64,000 nucleotides of DNA from Coptis chinensis (lineage: Eukaryota; Streptophyta; Magnoliopsida; Ranunculales; Ranunculaceae), in NCBI GenBank assembly GCA_015680905.1, contig CM027378.1, positions 53,841,501 through 53,905,500 of the forward strand, given 5' to 3'. The translations under genes were made by a program, and so were the position numbers. The notes under the pieces are model-generated. The model did no database searches, was not told the origin of the DNA, and worked only from the letters and a program-made list of their open reading frames with translations. Shown piece after piece: positions 11,384 through 22,400 of the stretch. How positions within the stretch are numbered: position 1 is the first letter of the stretch; each line of letters starts with the position of its first letter.

Positions 11384-11701
11384 TGGAGATGGTAGAGTTC
11401 AACTGAGTCACTAGGCACTGCACTAAGTCACTAGGTACTGCAGCCGCCACTAATTATACTTTACTTCTCTACTAACTTCTACCAGCCATTTCAAGAACCA
11501 AAGACCAAATAGAAATAGCACCCATGCATAAAAAAACCATAACTGAAAAATTAAAGACTTTTAATAATTTAAGTCAAACACATACTAATCATGTTTTAAG
11601 TTTCTTCAACAATCGGATTGCATGAAGAATCTTATTCTAAAATATCTAAAACACATACCAAATTCAAGAATAACAAGTGCGTTCAACAGCTATGGAATAT
11701 A

Positions 11702-12378
11702 CTACCATGAATACTCCACTAAAAGGGGGGAGGAGGTAGTATCATCGACCACACCCGAGCTTTCACCGTGTCCACCAAATCTTTCACCACTCTCAACTTG
11801 TGTATCTGCTTGAACACTCTTAGCTTGTGAAGTGTCACCAAAGCTTAATAGCCCAAACCTTGCATCAACGTTGACAATATGATGTGAAAAGTCATTCTCA
11901 AATATTGCACAAGCTTCGGCAAAATGAGGAAACATCCTCTCTTAGGTGCTTATCTTTGGGATGTGCCTATAACAATAAACAGTTTCTTTTAGAAGCACAC
12001 TAGGGTTATATAACTTCTACTAATAATGTGTTACAAGATAGACAAATCATTTACCTTGAAATACACATCCCATGCTTGACGATCAGCCTCAATAACCTTG
12101 GTGTGTTGGTTGTATGCAAAACCAAACTCAGTAGTGTCGATAAGCTATTTGACATTGTTGTAATCCTTCTTCATAGTTTTAATCCTCTGATATACATGTA
12201 CATCCCCAATTGACAAGTTAAAGCGTTGATTCAAAACCTTAGCCGCCTCTTTTAAGGTCCCGATGTCAAACCTATTCCTTGACGTTCCACCAGTACCATT
12301 TGGAGACTTCTCCAACAACACTTGAATCAGGATGTCATCCATCATCAGAGACCAACGGGTGTGTTGCAGACCTGCCAT
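11702..12378 (-). pseudogene. second Myb/SANT-like Harbinger gene, inverted
   Basis: Homologue of the + strand gene at 7541-8607, in opposite orientation. Exon 1 runs from ATG at 12378 to 12055 (RWSLMMDDILIQVLLEK, RIKTMKKDY, FGFAYN, WDVYFK) with a TAG soon after the KDY motif near 12142; the donor GTAAAT is intact. Exon 2 runs from 11966 to 11702, starting AHPKDKHLRERMFPHFAEAC and ending with a short divergent tail, without the long acidic C-terminus of the + strand copy. Its strand and its place close to the right TIR suggest it came with a different Harbinger copy, whose transposase is not present. Confidence 0.75.
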
Positions 12379-12399
12379 AACTATGAAAATAAACTGGGT

Positions 12400-12890
12400 T
12401 GGAAACATTAGACAGATTCTGCCTGATAAATTGATAATATAAAGACATGCATAAAAGAATCTAGCCAGAAATCATGAGGATCTATGTTGTTTATACAGTA
12501 TAGTAACCACAACTATGAGATTCATGCAACTATCAAGTATATATAAGGATATAAGTTAGATAAAGAAAATATTAAGATGTCAAATCCTATAACAAATGAA
12601 CGACCATTCGACCGGTAGATATCTAGAAGAGAGTTGATTGACACTTTATAATAAGTCATTATGTTGACTAGTACAACAATCATAAGATATTGACAAAAGC
12701 AGTAAAGCTAAACAAGAAGAACTTTGAGGTGTAACAGTCTCATTAATATTAAAGCACATTTTCATCTATGGTAAGTAATAAATTTCACAATGTATAACAG
12801 AACTAATTATTAATATACTTCACACCTGTTACAGAAATCGTTAAGCATTTAATATTAGGAAAAAAAAAAACGAAATTGAATTGAATGAGA
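12400..12890. other. non-coding stretch before the right arm
   Basis: AT-rich sequence without open frames of interest; probably the promoter side of the inverted Myb/SANT-like gene. Confidence 0.4.
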
Positions 12891-12899
12891 AATGAAGAG

Positions 12900-13220
12900 A
12901 GGGAGACAAGTAACCTTGATTCGAATTAAAAGAGGAAAAGGGCGGCTACCTTGAGAGAGAGAGAATACAGAGGAGAGAGTGAGAGAAGTAAATTTATATT
13001 AGGGTTAAAAATATTTGCCGAATTTGCCGGCAAATTTTTTTGGGTTATCAAGCACCGACAAACTTGCAAATCCCATTTGCCAACATTTGCCTCTCGACGA
13101 AACAAGCAGCGGCAAATAGTTAGTTTCCTGCTGGTAATTTGTCGGCAAATTTTTAAGTGCGAAAATATTTTCCCTCTTTCATATTTGCCAAGCATGTGGG
13201 AAAACTTATCAAGCAGACCC
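12900..13220 (-). repeat. right arm of long imperfect terminal inverted repeat
   Basis: Read on -, this starts GGGTCTGCTTGATAAG, continues with TTTGCC/GGCAAAT-rich words, AACCCTAATA, a CTCTCACTCTCTCC tract, then CTCTCAAGGTAGCCGCCC and CTTTTCCTCTTTT, the same order as the left arm at 3315-3690. It is followed on + by the ATA duplication at 13221-13223. Confidence 0.65.
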
Positions 13221-13305
13221 ATAGTGTTCAAAATTTGTGTAGACAAGGTGTTTGATAAAATTTCGAAGTGAAATTTTTTCTGGGTTATTGTGTGTAACTT
13301 GAAAA

Positions 13306-14050
13306 ATGGCTCTCAAAATGTCAAATGCTAGGTTTGAAGTAGATAAATTTAATGAGAAGAATAACGTTGGGATTTAGTAAGTTCAAGTAAATGACATTCT
13401 CATCCAACAAGGTTTGCACAAGGCTTTAAAGGGGATTAAATCAAAGGCGGCGAACGTAAATGATGATGATTGGGAAGAGTTCGATCTACATGCTTGTTCA
13501 TCAATCTGATTGTGTCTTGCAAATGAGGTTATGTATAATGTGATGGGAGAAAATACTGCTGCCGATATTTGGCTCAAGCTAGAATCTATGTATATGACCA
13601 AGAGCATGACGAACAAGATGTATCTTAAGAAGTGTCTTTATCGGTACATGATGGTAGATGGTTCAACGATGCAAGAGCACATTAGTGAGTTCCGTCGACG
13701 CCTCGCGAATTATTTGAATGTTGGCATGAAAATGGATGATGAGGATCAAGCGGTATGTTTAATATTCTCTTTGCTCGAGAGCTATGAGCATCTAATGACT
13801 ACTTTTATGAACAGAGAAGATGTTGATCTCGACGAAGTTTAAAGTGTGCTTCTTTCTTATGAGTTGATGAAGAAGATACAAGTTAAGAATAACATTGATG
13901 CAGGTCAGGGGCTAGTGGCAAGAGGAAGGTCGTATGAAAATGTCTCTACAAGCAATGAAAGGTTTAGGTCAAAGTCAAAGAAGTCGTTGAAATATGTAAA
14001 GTGCTACAATTGCGAAGAAAAATGACATTATACAAATAATTGTCTTCACC
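13306..14050 (+). pseudogene. Ty1/copia (copia-A) gag, decayed
   Basis: Gag capsid of copia type (UBN2-like). From ATG 13306 it reads MALKMSNARFEVDKF, then ADIWLKLESMYMTKSM, YRYMMVDGSTMQEHISEFRR and DEDQAVCLIFSLLESYEHLM, all hallmark segments of the family, and ends in a CCHC zinc knuckle (CYNCEEK-HYTNNC) whose glycine codon is now TGA near 14020. There are two adjacent stops near 13375, one near 13509 and another near 13840. Gag would package element RNA in a cytoplasmic particle; here it is dead. Protease, integrase and RT do not follow, because the element is replaced by other sequence after about 14055. Confidence 0.85.
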
Positions 14051-14054
14051 CGAA

Positions 14055-14764
14055 GAATGAGTGACTTCGGATCGGATAAAAGGTTTTTGGAAAAATTTAT
14101 AATTTTTTTCGGATGAGAATATCCTTTCCAAATCCGATCCAATTATTTTTCGGATGACAATTTTTTTTCCGAATTCAAAAAGTTCGGAAAAATCAGAAAA
14201 TTTTCAAAAATTCAGAATCCGCAAAATATGGAAGTAAATCATAAATTTGAATTATATAATCGGATTCTCTTTTAGAATAACTATTTTTTACTCAATTAAT
14301 ACATTCATTTAGCAAACATTTTGAAATGTATTAATTCAGTAATAAATAACTTAAACCTTTAAATATGTTCATTCAATAAGTTTTTTCTTCATGTTAATGC
14401 ATTGATATAGTAAATAAGAAGATTGGAGAAATTGAGACATATACTAGAATGACAATATTGATTTCTTAAAGTTGTGAGAGAGACAATGTTCTACTTCTTT
14501 AGGATTTTTATTTGGTTTGTAAAGTATCTGTAGTTTTAATTTAGTAACTATATGAAATAGACCGCTATATGTTAAAAATTCAGAAATTAATAGAAAATCA
14601 GATCGAATTGGATTTTGAAAACACATCCAATCCCGATCAAATTATTTTTCGGAAAAATCAGATGTCCAAATTTCAGATATGGGAACACAAATATGATGGC
14701 CAAATTCGAAAAAATATTGGATTGGAATTGGGAAAAATTGGGTTTTCATAAAAAATGGCACCCC
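14055..14764. mobile_element. hAT-like non-autonomous fragment
   Basis: AT-rich block dense in CGGAT/ATCCG and TTCGGAAAA words. The right end, read on -, starts TAGGGGTGCCATTTTTTATG, which resembles common plant hAT ends (TAGGGGTG). The matching left end is absent: the block begins abruptly inside copia-A sequence near 14055. So it is probably truncated or an inverted remnant. No 8-bp duplication can be checked. Confidence 0.4.
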
Positions 14765-14765
14765 T

Positions 14766-15660
14766 ACATATGCAACGGAAGCCAGGGTGAAACTCTTGCA
14801 GAGCATCACATACTTCGTCAATTTATTTCACTTGTCTTGAACACCTTTGACGTACATCACTTGACCTTTTTTCAGAGCATCAAGTAAAAGTCGCAATAGA
14901 TTGAGCCACAGAAAAGAAGTTGAAGTTATTTTCCTTAATCTCACTACTAGCAAGTAACAGTAACATTGTGCCTCCTTCAGCATATTCTTTAATTAAGAGC
15001 TTGAGCTTGAAGCTCCGCGAGCTTAAAACCAGTGGTCTCATCATTTCCTACAGATTTAATGGAATCGGAGAGCAACTTTATTCCTTTAGAGCTGGCCCTC
15101 ATGAGAACAACATCTCCTTTAGTTCGGTTTCCCTTTATAGAGGTTGCTTGGATCCCATCATAGTACCTTGTTAGTTGTTACTACAGAGCCAATACTAACA
15201 TTTTTTAAAATAACTAATTTGAATCTAGCGTTTAATTGATTAGCCACACTACATGGAAAAACACTTTCGGTCTGCATTTGGAAAAAAAAAAACGCTATAA
15301 TTATTTATTTATTTTTCCAGTAGCGTTTCGCTCTTTAGTGCTTCTATTCCCAAATTTCAGCAGTCGTAATTGCATTCTATCTTTAAAAGTTATTAATTCA
15401 ATTGCCGATATGATTTTTTACTTGCCTCTGAAATTGAAATCTCCAAAATCTTTTTATTTCCCTCTTCGTTTACAACCCCCAAAATCTTTTATGAGAACAT
15501 CATTTCTTCTCTCCTCCTCCACCGTATCTTCTCTCCATCGTATGTCTGCTCACCATCAACCACAAATGTTGTTGATAAATTTGGCACTTCAGGGATGCCT
15601 ACAATTCAGTTCTACTTGTGCTTAAAGATTTCCTATTGGACATAGATTTGTATTTACCAT
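14766..15660. other. stretch without a supported gene
   Basis: 14770-15180 has a coding-like look on - (a frame with TKGDVVLMRASSKGIKLL and KLAELQAQAL near 15130-15000) but contains stops and I do not recognise it; it may be a host or element gene remnant. A CACTA-like word starts at 15247 and a weak repeat of AACGCTA/TAGCGTT lies at 15291-15327. The rest (15330-15660) is AT-rich without features. Confidence 0.35.
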
Positions 15661-15671
15661 GCCTTGAATAA

Positions 15672-16191
15672 GAGCATCATCAACGCATTGTTATAATGTG
15701 TTTCCAATGTGACAGTTGACAATTTATTTAGCAATTTTCATCACCAACGCGCTGTTAAATCGTCGTTTTGATTTTAAGAATTGTCAAAACTGGAGTCAAA
15801 TTGGTGAAGAATATAGAAATGGTGTGCACGACAACTTAACCCGTCCAAGAGCGGGGGCGGACTACTTTAGTCCGTCCGGCATTTTTTTGTTTTTTTTTAA
15901 TAAAAAAATAAAACTTTTCAATTTTGTATGTGGGGTCCAAGATGTTGGACGGGATAAGTTTAGCCGTCCAGAAATTTTTCAAATTTTTTTAATAAAAAAT
16001 TAAATTTGACAAATTAAAATGGGCTATATTTTTTTGGGCCCAACATATTAGACGGGACAACTATTCCCGTCTGAAATAGAAACCCCAAATTTGTCAAAAA
16101 TGCGTTGGTACTTGACACGAAAATAGAAATTTTGATCGACGAAAAAAGCTGACGTGTCACAATTTTTTTTAACAACGCGTTGATGATGCTC
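15672..16191. mobile_element. Tourist-like MITE with TAA target duplication
   Basis: The left end GAGCATCATCAACGC (15672) and the right end, reverse-complemented GAGCATCATCAACGC (from 16191), are identical over 15 bp, and both flanks are TAA (15669-15671 and 16192-16194). A 520-bp length, a 3-bp TAA duplication and no ORF fit a PIF/Harbinger (Tourist-like) MITE. Internally it has GGACGG/CCGTC words and several A- and T-rich runs. It lies only 265 bp upstream of the TPLATE start codon. Confidence 0.8.
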
Positions 16192-16456
16192 TAATAAGTG
16201 TTAAAATTTGTTAAAGGTTGGGCTCTGTTAGATTTCTTAAGTCGGGCCCGGGCTTGGAATAGAAACTTGGCAACCCAAAGCATCACCTTTTCTGTCAGAA
16301 CTCAGAAGTGCCAGCCTATAACACATCAACACCACATTTGTTTCAGAACTCGATCTACGACAAACAAACAAACATTTCCAAAACTAACAACTTCATTTCC
16401 AAGCTCAAAAATATGATTTCATCCCACATTTAATATAATAATAATAAAAAAAAAAC

Positions 16457-19400
16457 ATGGACATCCTATTCGCACAGATCCAAGCCGATCTCCGCTCAAA
16501 CGACGCATTACGTCAATCAGGAGCCCTCTTACAAGCCCTCCAACAATCCGCAGCCGGACGTGACATATCAATAATAGCCAAATCCGCATGCGAAGAAATA
16601 GTTGCCTCACCCGCATCCGCCGTATGTAAAAAACTAGCATTCGATTTAATCCGGTCCACTCGTCTCACATCAGACTTATGGGAAACCGTCTGTACTGGTG
16701 TCCGTCTCGATTTTGACTTCCCTGACCCAGACGTAACTGCAGCTGCCGTCTCAATCTTAGCCGCGGTCCCGTCCCACCGTCTCGGTAAATTAATAACTGA
16801 TTGCAGTAAAGAGATTAGTAACTGTTTTGATTCCAATAGTGATAATTTGAGATACTCTATTACTGAGACACTTGGGTGTATTTTAGCTAGGGATGATTTG
16901 GTAATTTTGTGTGAGAATAATGTTAGTTTGTTAGAGAAAGTGTCTAATTGGTGGAAAAGAATAGGTGGGAATATGTTGGATAGGTCTGATGCCGTGGCCA
17001 AAGTGGCCGTTGAGTCGGTGGGGAGATTGTTTCAAGAATTTGATAGTAAAAGGATGAGTAGATTAGCTGGGGATAAGTTGGTCGATAGTGAGAATTCGTT
17101 GGCGATTAGATCAAGTTGGGTTGCGTGGATGGTGGATTTCGTTTGGAAGAAGAGGAATTTTTTGATTGCTAGGAGTTTGATATTACCGATCGAGAGTTTT
17201 AGAGTTACGGTTTTCCCACTTGTTTATGCTGTTAAGACTGTCGCGTCCGGTGCGGTTGAGGTTTTTAGGAAGCTTTCGAAGAATGGGAATGTGGAGGTTT
17301 TGGAGTCTGGGAATAATGCGGAGAAGCTTGTGGGTGTTTCGGATGTGGTTACGCATTTGGCGCCGTTTTTGGCCTCGTTGGATCCAGCTTTGATTTTTGA
17401 AGTTGGGATTAATATGTTGTATTTGGCTGATGTTCCTGGTGGTAAGCCTGAGTGGGCTTCGGCGTCTATTACGGCGATTCTTACACTTTGGGATAGGCAA
17501 GAGTTTTCTTCTGCTAGAGAAACGATTGTCAGGGCTGTTGTTACAAATTTACACCTACTCGATCTTCATATGCAGGTTCTCACATTTCCCGACTTTTTAT
17601 ATTTCTAACGTTCAAATGCATTTATAAGCATATCTTTAACATTCGAACACATTTATATGAATTCTATGTGGGTCATTTGTTGACCATTTAACAAAAAAAA
17701 GTGTATATACATAAGAGACAATTTTGTTATAATGAAGATATGCACTTCTTCAAAGTATTTATAATGAAGACTGGTGCTACTCAAGTTAAAGGGCATGCTT
17801 TATTTAACAGAAAATGTCACAATGCCAACTGAGCCTTTAATTGTGATATATGGACTGTATGTTTCTACCATTTGTTGATTATGGTTCTTTGCAATATTTT
17901 CATGAGTCCAGTAGACAATCATGACTATCCTTTCGGCTTAGATTCTCCTTGGGGCTGTATAGTACCTGTCTTTGAAAACGTATATAGTCGTCATTTGAGG
18001 AATGAGCAAGACAAGAAAGGGTGACTGTGTAGGTAGGATAGATTGATGTGTTCCAATGGCTAAAGCTCTGCCAGCATCTTGTAGACTGGCAGTCTCCGAG
18101 TTTTATTTGCTTATAGAAAGCGCACATCTCGGAAAGGGGGACTTGTGGTATTCTTTGTATATTGTAGTATTTTATTAGCACCTTACTAAGAGGATGATCA
18201 TCAGCTCAACAATTGTGTTTCTTATTTGTTTACGACCATAGTTTATTATTAATTTCTTTGTTTAGTAGCCCCTTAGGATCTTGTATATTTTCCACTAAAA
18301 TTTTCACACTTGGTAATTCCTCAAAATATTCATACCTTGTCCAGGCAGAAAATCTGTAGTTCATTTATTTATTATAAGCTTCTACTATTTCCTTCTAGTT
18401 CGAAACTTGACAAAATCATCATTCTTATTTTCACCATGTAGCCGACACGACAATTCTGTGAACCAGTTGTTGATAAAGTATGTTTTACTATTTTTTTTTA
18501 ATCTCTCCATCCTATCCTAGAATGTGATGATCCCCACATTACGACAAACTTGCTTCTGTCTGCCAGTTGTATACTGAGTTACTATTTAGGTGCAATCAGG
18601 TACCATTTTACCGTACTGAACTTGATCAACTCCAAACTTGCTGCAGTTTAGTCTTTTTCTCTCTATGTATACATAGATGTGTATGATCGTTATGTATTTA
18701 TGTGATATATGATTGGCCAACCTATACAATGTACACAACTTTTAGTGTTAATATTTTTCAATACCGCAAGATAATGGCATCATAGGTTTTCCTAGTACAA
18801 TCTAAAGAAAAAAAAAAAGAAGCTAGAGAAACTAGCTAAATAAGAATCGTTCACTTTAGTAACTTAGCCTTGCCTATTTTTTGGGTGATGATGTAATTTC
18901 TTTAATTAATATCAATATAATGCAATTTACTGATAGATCAATAAATGAATAACTAGAACTTATTGAGGTACTACCCCAGACTTTAGCTCTTCATTTCTCA
19001 GTTTTGTGTCTGAAGTTGTAGAGGACTTGGTAATTCTTGCCATGGACAGATGTTAATTACAATTGTAGAGATGAAGTTGAATACAACCACTTAACACATA
19101 TGTTCTACCTGTAGGTTTCCTTGTTTAAGAGGTTACTTCATATGGTCAGAAATTTGAGAGCAGAATCAGATCGTATGCATGCTCTTGCATGTATTTGCCG
19201 AACAGCTTTATGTGTTGATCTTTTTGCAAAGGAGAGCGTTCGAAGAGGCCAGAAACCCCTCCTGAAAACTGATATTGCCTCGCTATTTGAGGATGTGAGG
19301 ATAAGAGATGATCTACATAGTGCAACAACGAAAAGTTTATTTAGAGAGGAGCTGGTAGCATCACTTGTGGAAAGTTGTTTTCAGTTATCTCTTCCATTGC

Positions 19401-22400
19401 CGGAGCAAAAGACTTCTGGTACAGAAAGCCGAGTCATTGGAGCACTGGCTTATGGTACTGGTTATGGTGCATTAAATTGGACAGAACCAGCTTTGGAGGT
19501 GGTGGAAGTTTGCAGACCCTGTGTTAAATGGGACTGTGAGGGTCGAACCTATGCTATAGATTGCTATTTAAAGTTGCTGGTTAGGCTTTGCCATATTTAT
19601 GACACAAGAGGAGGTGTTAAACGGGTTAAGGATGGGGCTTCTCAGGATCAGATTCTAAATGAAACAAGGCTACAAAATTTGCAGCGTGACCTTGTCAAAG
19701 ATCTGCGTGAGGTCTGTAAAGTATTTGCTATTTTATTTTATTTTTTTGTTTATACTGCATGTGGACAAATACAACTGCACAGACCCCACTGATTGAATGC
19801 AACAGTAAAAAAGTTGCAACTCTACAATTGAATAAAAGTACTTTGCTTGGGGTTGCTTTATATTTAAAAAAGTTGCGTTGAGTTTATTGCTGACTGCAAC
19901 AGTGCAACATCTTCAAGAATGTGCATCCGGATGTAAATTAGTTGGGTTGAAAGTCTATAGCAAAAAAATAGTTGGGTTGTAAACAAGTGAGGTCCTCACT
20001 CACTGTTTTACGCTTTTGTTTTCTTTTGTAACTTTTGTGCTATGCACTACCCTCTTAATAAAGATCACTTACCAAATAAATAAAAAAAAATCTTTTTCAG
20101 TTACCTGATACTTGGTGAAAATAACAAACAAAGGAGAACAATGTTCTCACTTGTTGTGCACTTCGGCTCTGTGTTGCTAAAAGCTCTGAGTTACCTGTCA
20201 AATTCATACTTGGTTGCCAATGATAAAGTTTTAGCAGTTTTGTAATGAACATATCTACCCCCAACCCTCAAGCACAATCACAGCAAATCCACCTCCTGCA
20301 GTTCCATCATTTGGAGTTGTTGTAGTCACAAGTGTGGACGTTTTTTTTTAATTAGTTGATTACATATTTCTTGGCATTCAGTCGTTGAGTACTATGAGAA
20401 ATGTTATGTTCACCGATGAGCGTTCTCTTTTGCAATACCAGGTGAACACGCCAAGAATATGTGCTCGTCTTGTATGGGCTGTTGCAGAACACATTGATCT
20501 AGAAGGTCTTGATCCACTATTAGCTGATGACCCAGAGGATCCATTGAACATTATCATTACTAATATTCACAAAGTCTTGTTTAACATTGATTCCTCTGCC
20601 AGTACGTCAAATAGGCTTCAAGATGTCCAGGCAGTTCTTCTCTGTACTCAGCGGTTGGGATCACGCCACAGTAGGGCAGGGCAGTTGTTGAGTAAAGAAC
20701 TAGAAGAATTTAGAAATAGTGGTTTCGCTGATTCTGTAAACAAACATCAGTGCCGTCTTATATTACAAAGGATTAAATATGCTACAAGTCATCCAGAAAG
20801 CAAGTAAGTATTATTCTATTTCACATACCTACCTATTTACGTAAACAGTTTGAACCTTCCACATTTCATCTGTTGAAATTTAGTTATCCCAGATGATTTG
20901 GTGTAAGAGATTACTTACTTTATTATTCATGCACCGTAGAATTGTAAATAATGTACCTCTACATATTATTTTACTTTGGGAAGTGATTTGAATAAACAAA
21001 ATCCATTAGAGTATATACAATGAGCAATTGAGTATCTATGGGGGCACCCGCACGGACATGGACACAAACAAATCTGAAAAAAGTATATACTAATATAAAA
21101 GAAATGTATTATAATTCATAATAATTCAACATTCATAACCACAAACAAATGTCAGAAGTCATAAAGACAAGTCATGCATGTAACATACGTAGTCAATAGG
21201 GCAGGTGGCATGAATTTACCTCAAATAGACAGCCCGAATAGGTGCCCCACCTAACTCAAAACTGGACCTACAAAAGGAATGTAGGGCGAACTTTTTGTGG
21301 ATATCATCTCCCCTCCGTGGAGATCATCCACACAAAGAATAAGATCGTTGAGTTACTCCCAGATATCAGTCCTTCATTCCTTGTGTAGGTCCACTTTTGT
21401 GTTGGGGTGTCTATTTGGGATGGCTAGGTATCCTGCCCACAAGCTGTGCCAAAGGCATCACCTTTGTGAGAGAGCCGGAGGTGTCGCGAGTTGTGCCAAA
21501 GTCATGTTTTTTTTGGCGACCTGTCACATGAATGCTGGAAGGCATGGGATGGGTGAGCGGCGAGCAATGAGTGTTGTAAGACACTGTATTATGTGCCAGA
21601 GGACCGTGACGTTCAAATTTGCCACTGGTTACCTCCAGTGTGTCGATATTTCTGCATCTGTTAATAAATCATTTAGGATATGAAACTCAATGAAGACGAA
21701 GTTGACCATAACTCTTATCATATTAGAGTATTTAAAAAAATTCTCATTTCTTTCAAGAATACAAGCTATAGTTTTCGCAAGGTAGCTTTACTTAATCAAT
21801 TGTTATTCCCAGGTGGGCCGGGGTTGGTGAAACCAGAGGAGACTATCCGTTCAGCCATCACAAACTTACTGTACAGTTCTATGAGTCAGCTGCTGCTCAA
21901 GACAGAAAGCTGGAGGGATTGGTTCACAAGGCCATTCAAGAGCTTTGGAGGCCGGATCCTAGCGAGTTAACTCTTCTACTGTCAAATGGTGTTGACTCTA
22001 CTCTCCTCAAGGTGCCTCCAAGTGCATATACTTTATCTGGTAGTAGCGATCCATGCTATGTTGAAGCATATCATTTGACGGACTCAACTGATGGAAGAAT
22101 CACCTTGCATTTAAAGGTTTGCCAGTTCTCCTTCTAGACGCTGTTTGTTGTGTTTCCATGTGCTGTTTAATTGTTATTTTGGTGATCCAAGTGCAATGAT
22201 AAATTAAGGACTTCTTAGTTATTGCTTAAATTTTTTTTGTTGAGACCGTAAGACAATCGTGACTTTAGCAATCACGAGATGTTGGAAGCTGAAATGCATG
22301 AAATAGACCATGATTGGCTTTTATATATATGGTAATCATGACATTATGCTTCTATAACAAAGTATAATTGCTAAACGCCAATCATATGGGCAGTATTTAC

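Larger units (their letters stand above)
3315..13220 (+). mobile_element. composite PIF/Harbinger-type element with captured gene fragments
   Basis: The left end reads GGGCGTGCTTGATAAC and the right end, reverse-complemented, GGGTCTGCTTGATAAG; both are flanked by ATA (3312-3314 and 13221-13223), a 3-bp target duplication as expected for the superfamily, although TTA/TAA is more usual. Inside are a DDE transposase (5899-7319), a Myb/SANT-like second protein (7541-8607), a second Myb/SANT-like gene on the opposite strand (12378-11702), and fragments of bHLH, EXO70 and COBRA-like host genes. The two flanks together make a copia leader followed by gag, which independently fixes both boundaries. 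The element's own genes carry stops, so movement would need help in trans. Whether it moved as one unit or is two merged elements is inference. Confidence 0.8.

Noticed and set aside
15247-15330. CACTA-like terminus (CACTACATGGAAAAAC)
   Set aside because: Resembles CACTA ends but there is no second end, no 3-bp duplication and only one weak subterminal repeat.
21297-21683. 128-codon frame in TPLATE intron 3
   Set aside because: It overlaps the foldback structure, has no domain, and flanking exons splice across it with matching phase.
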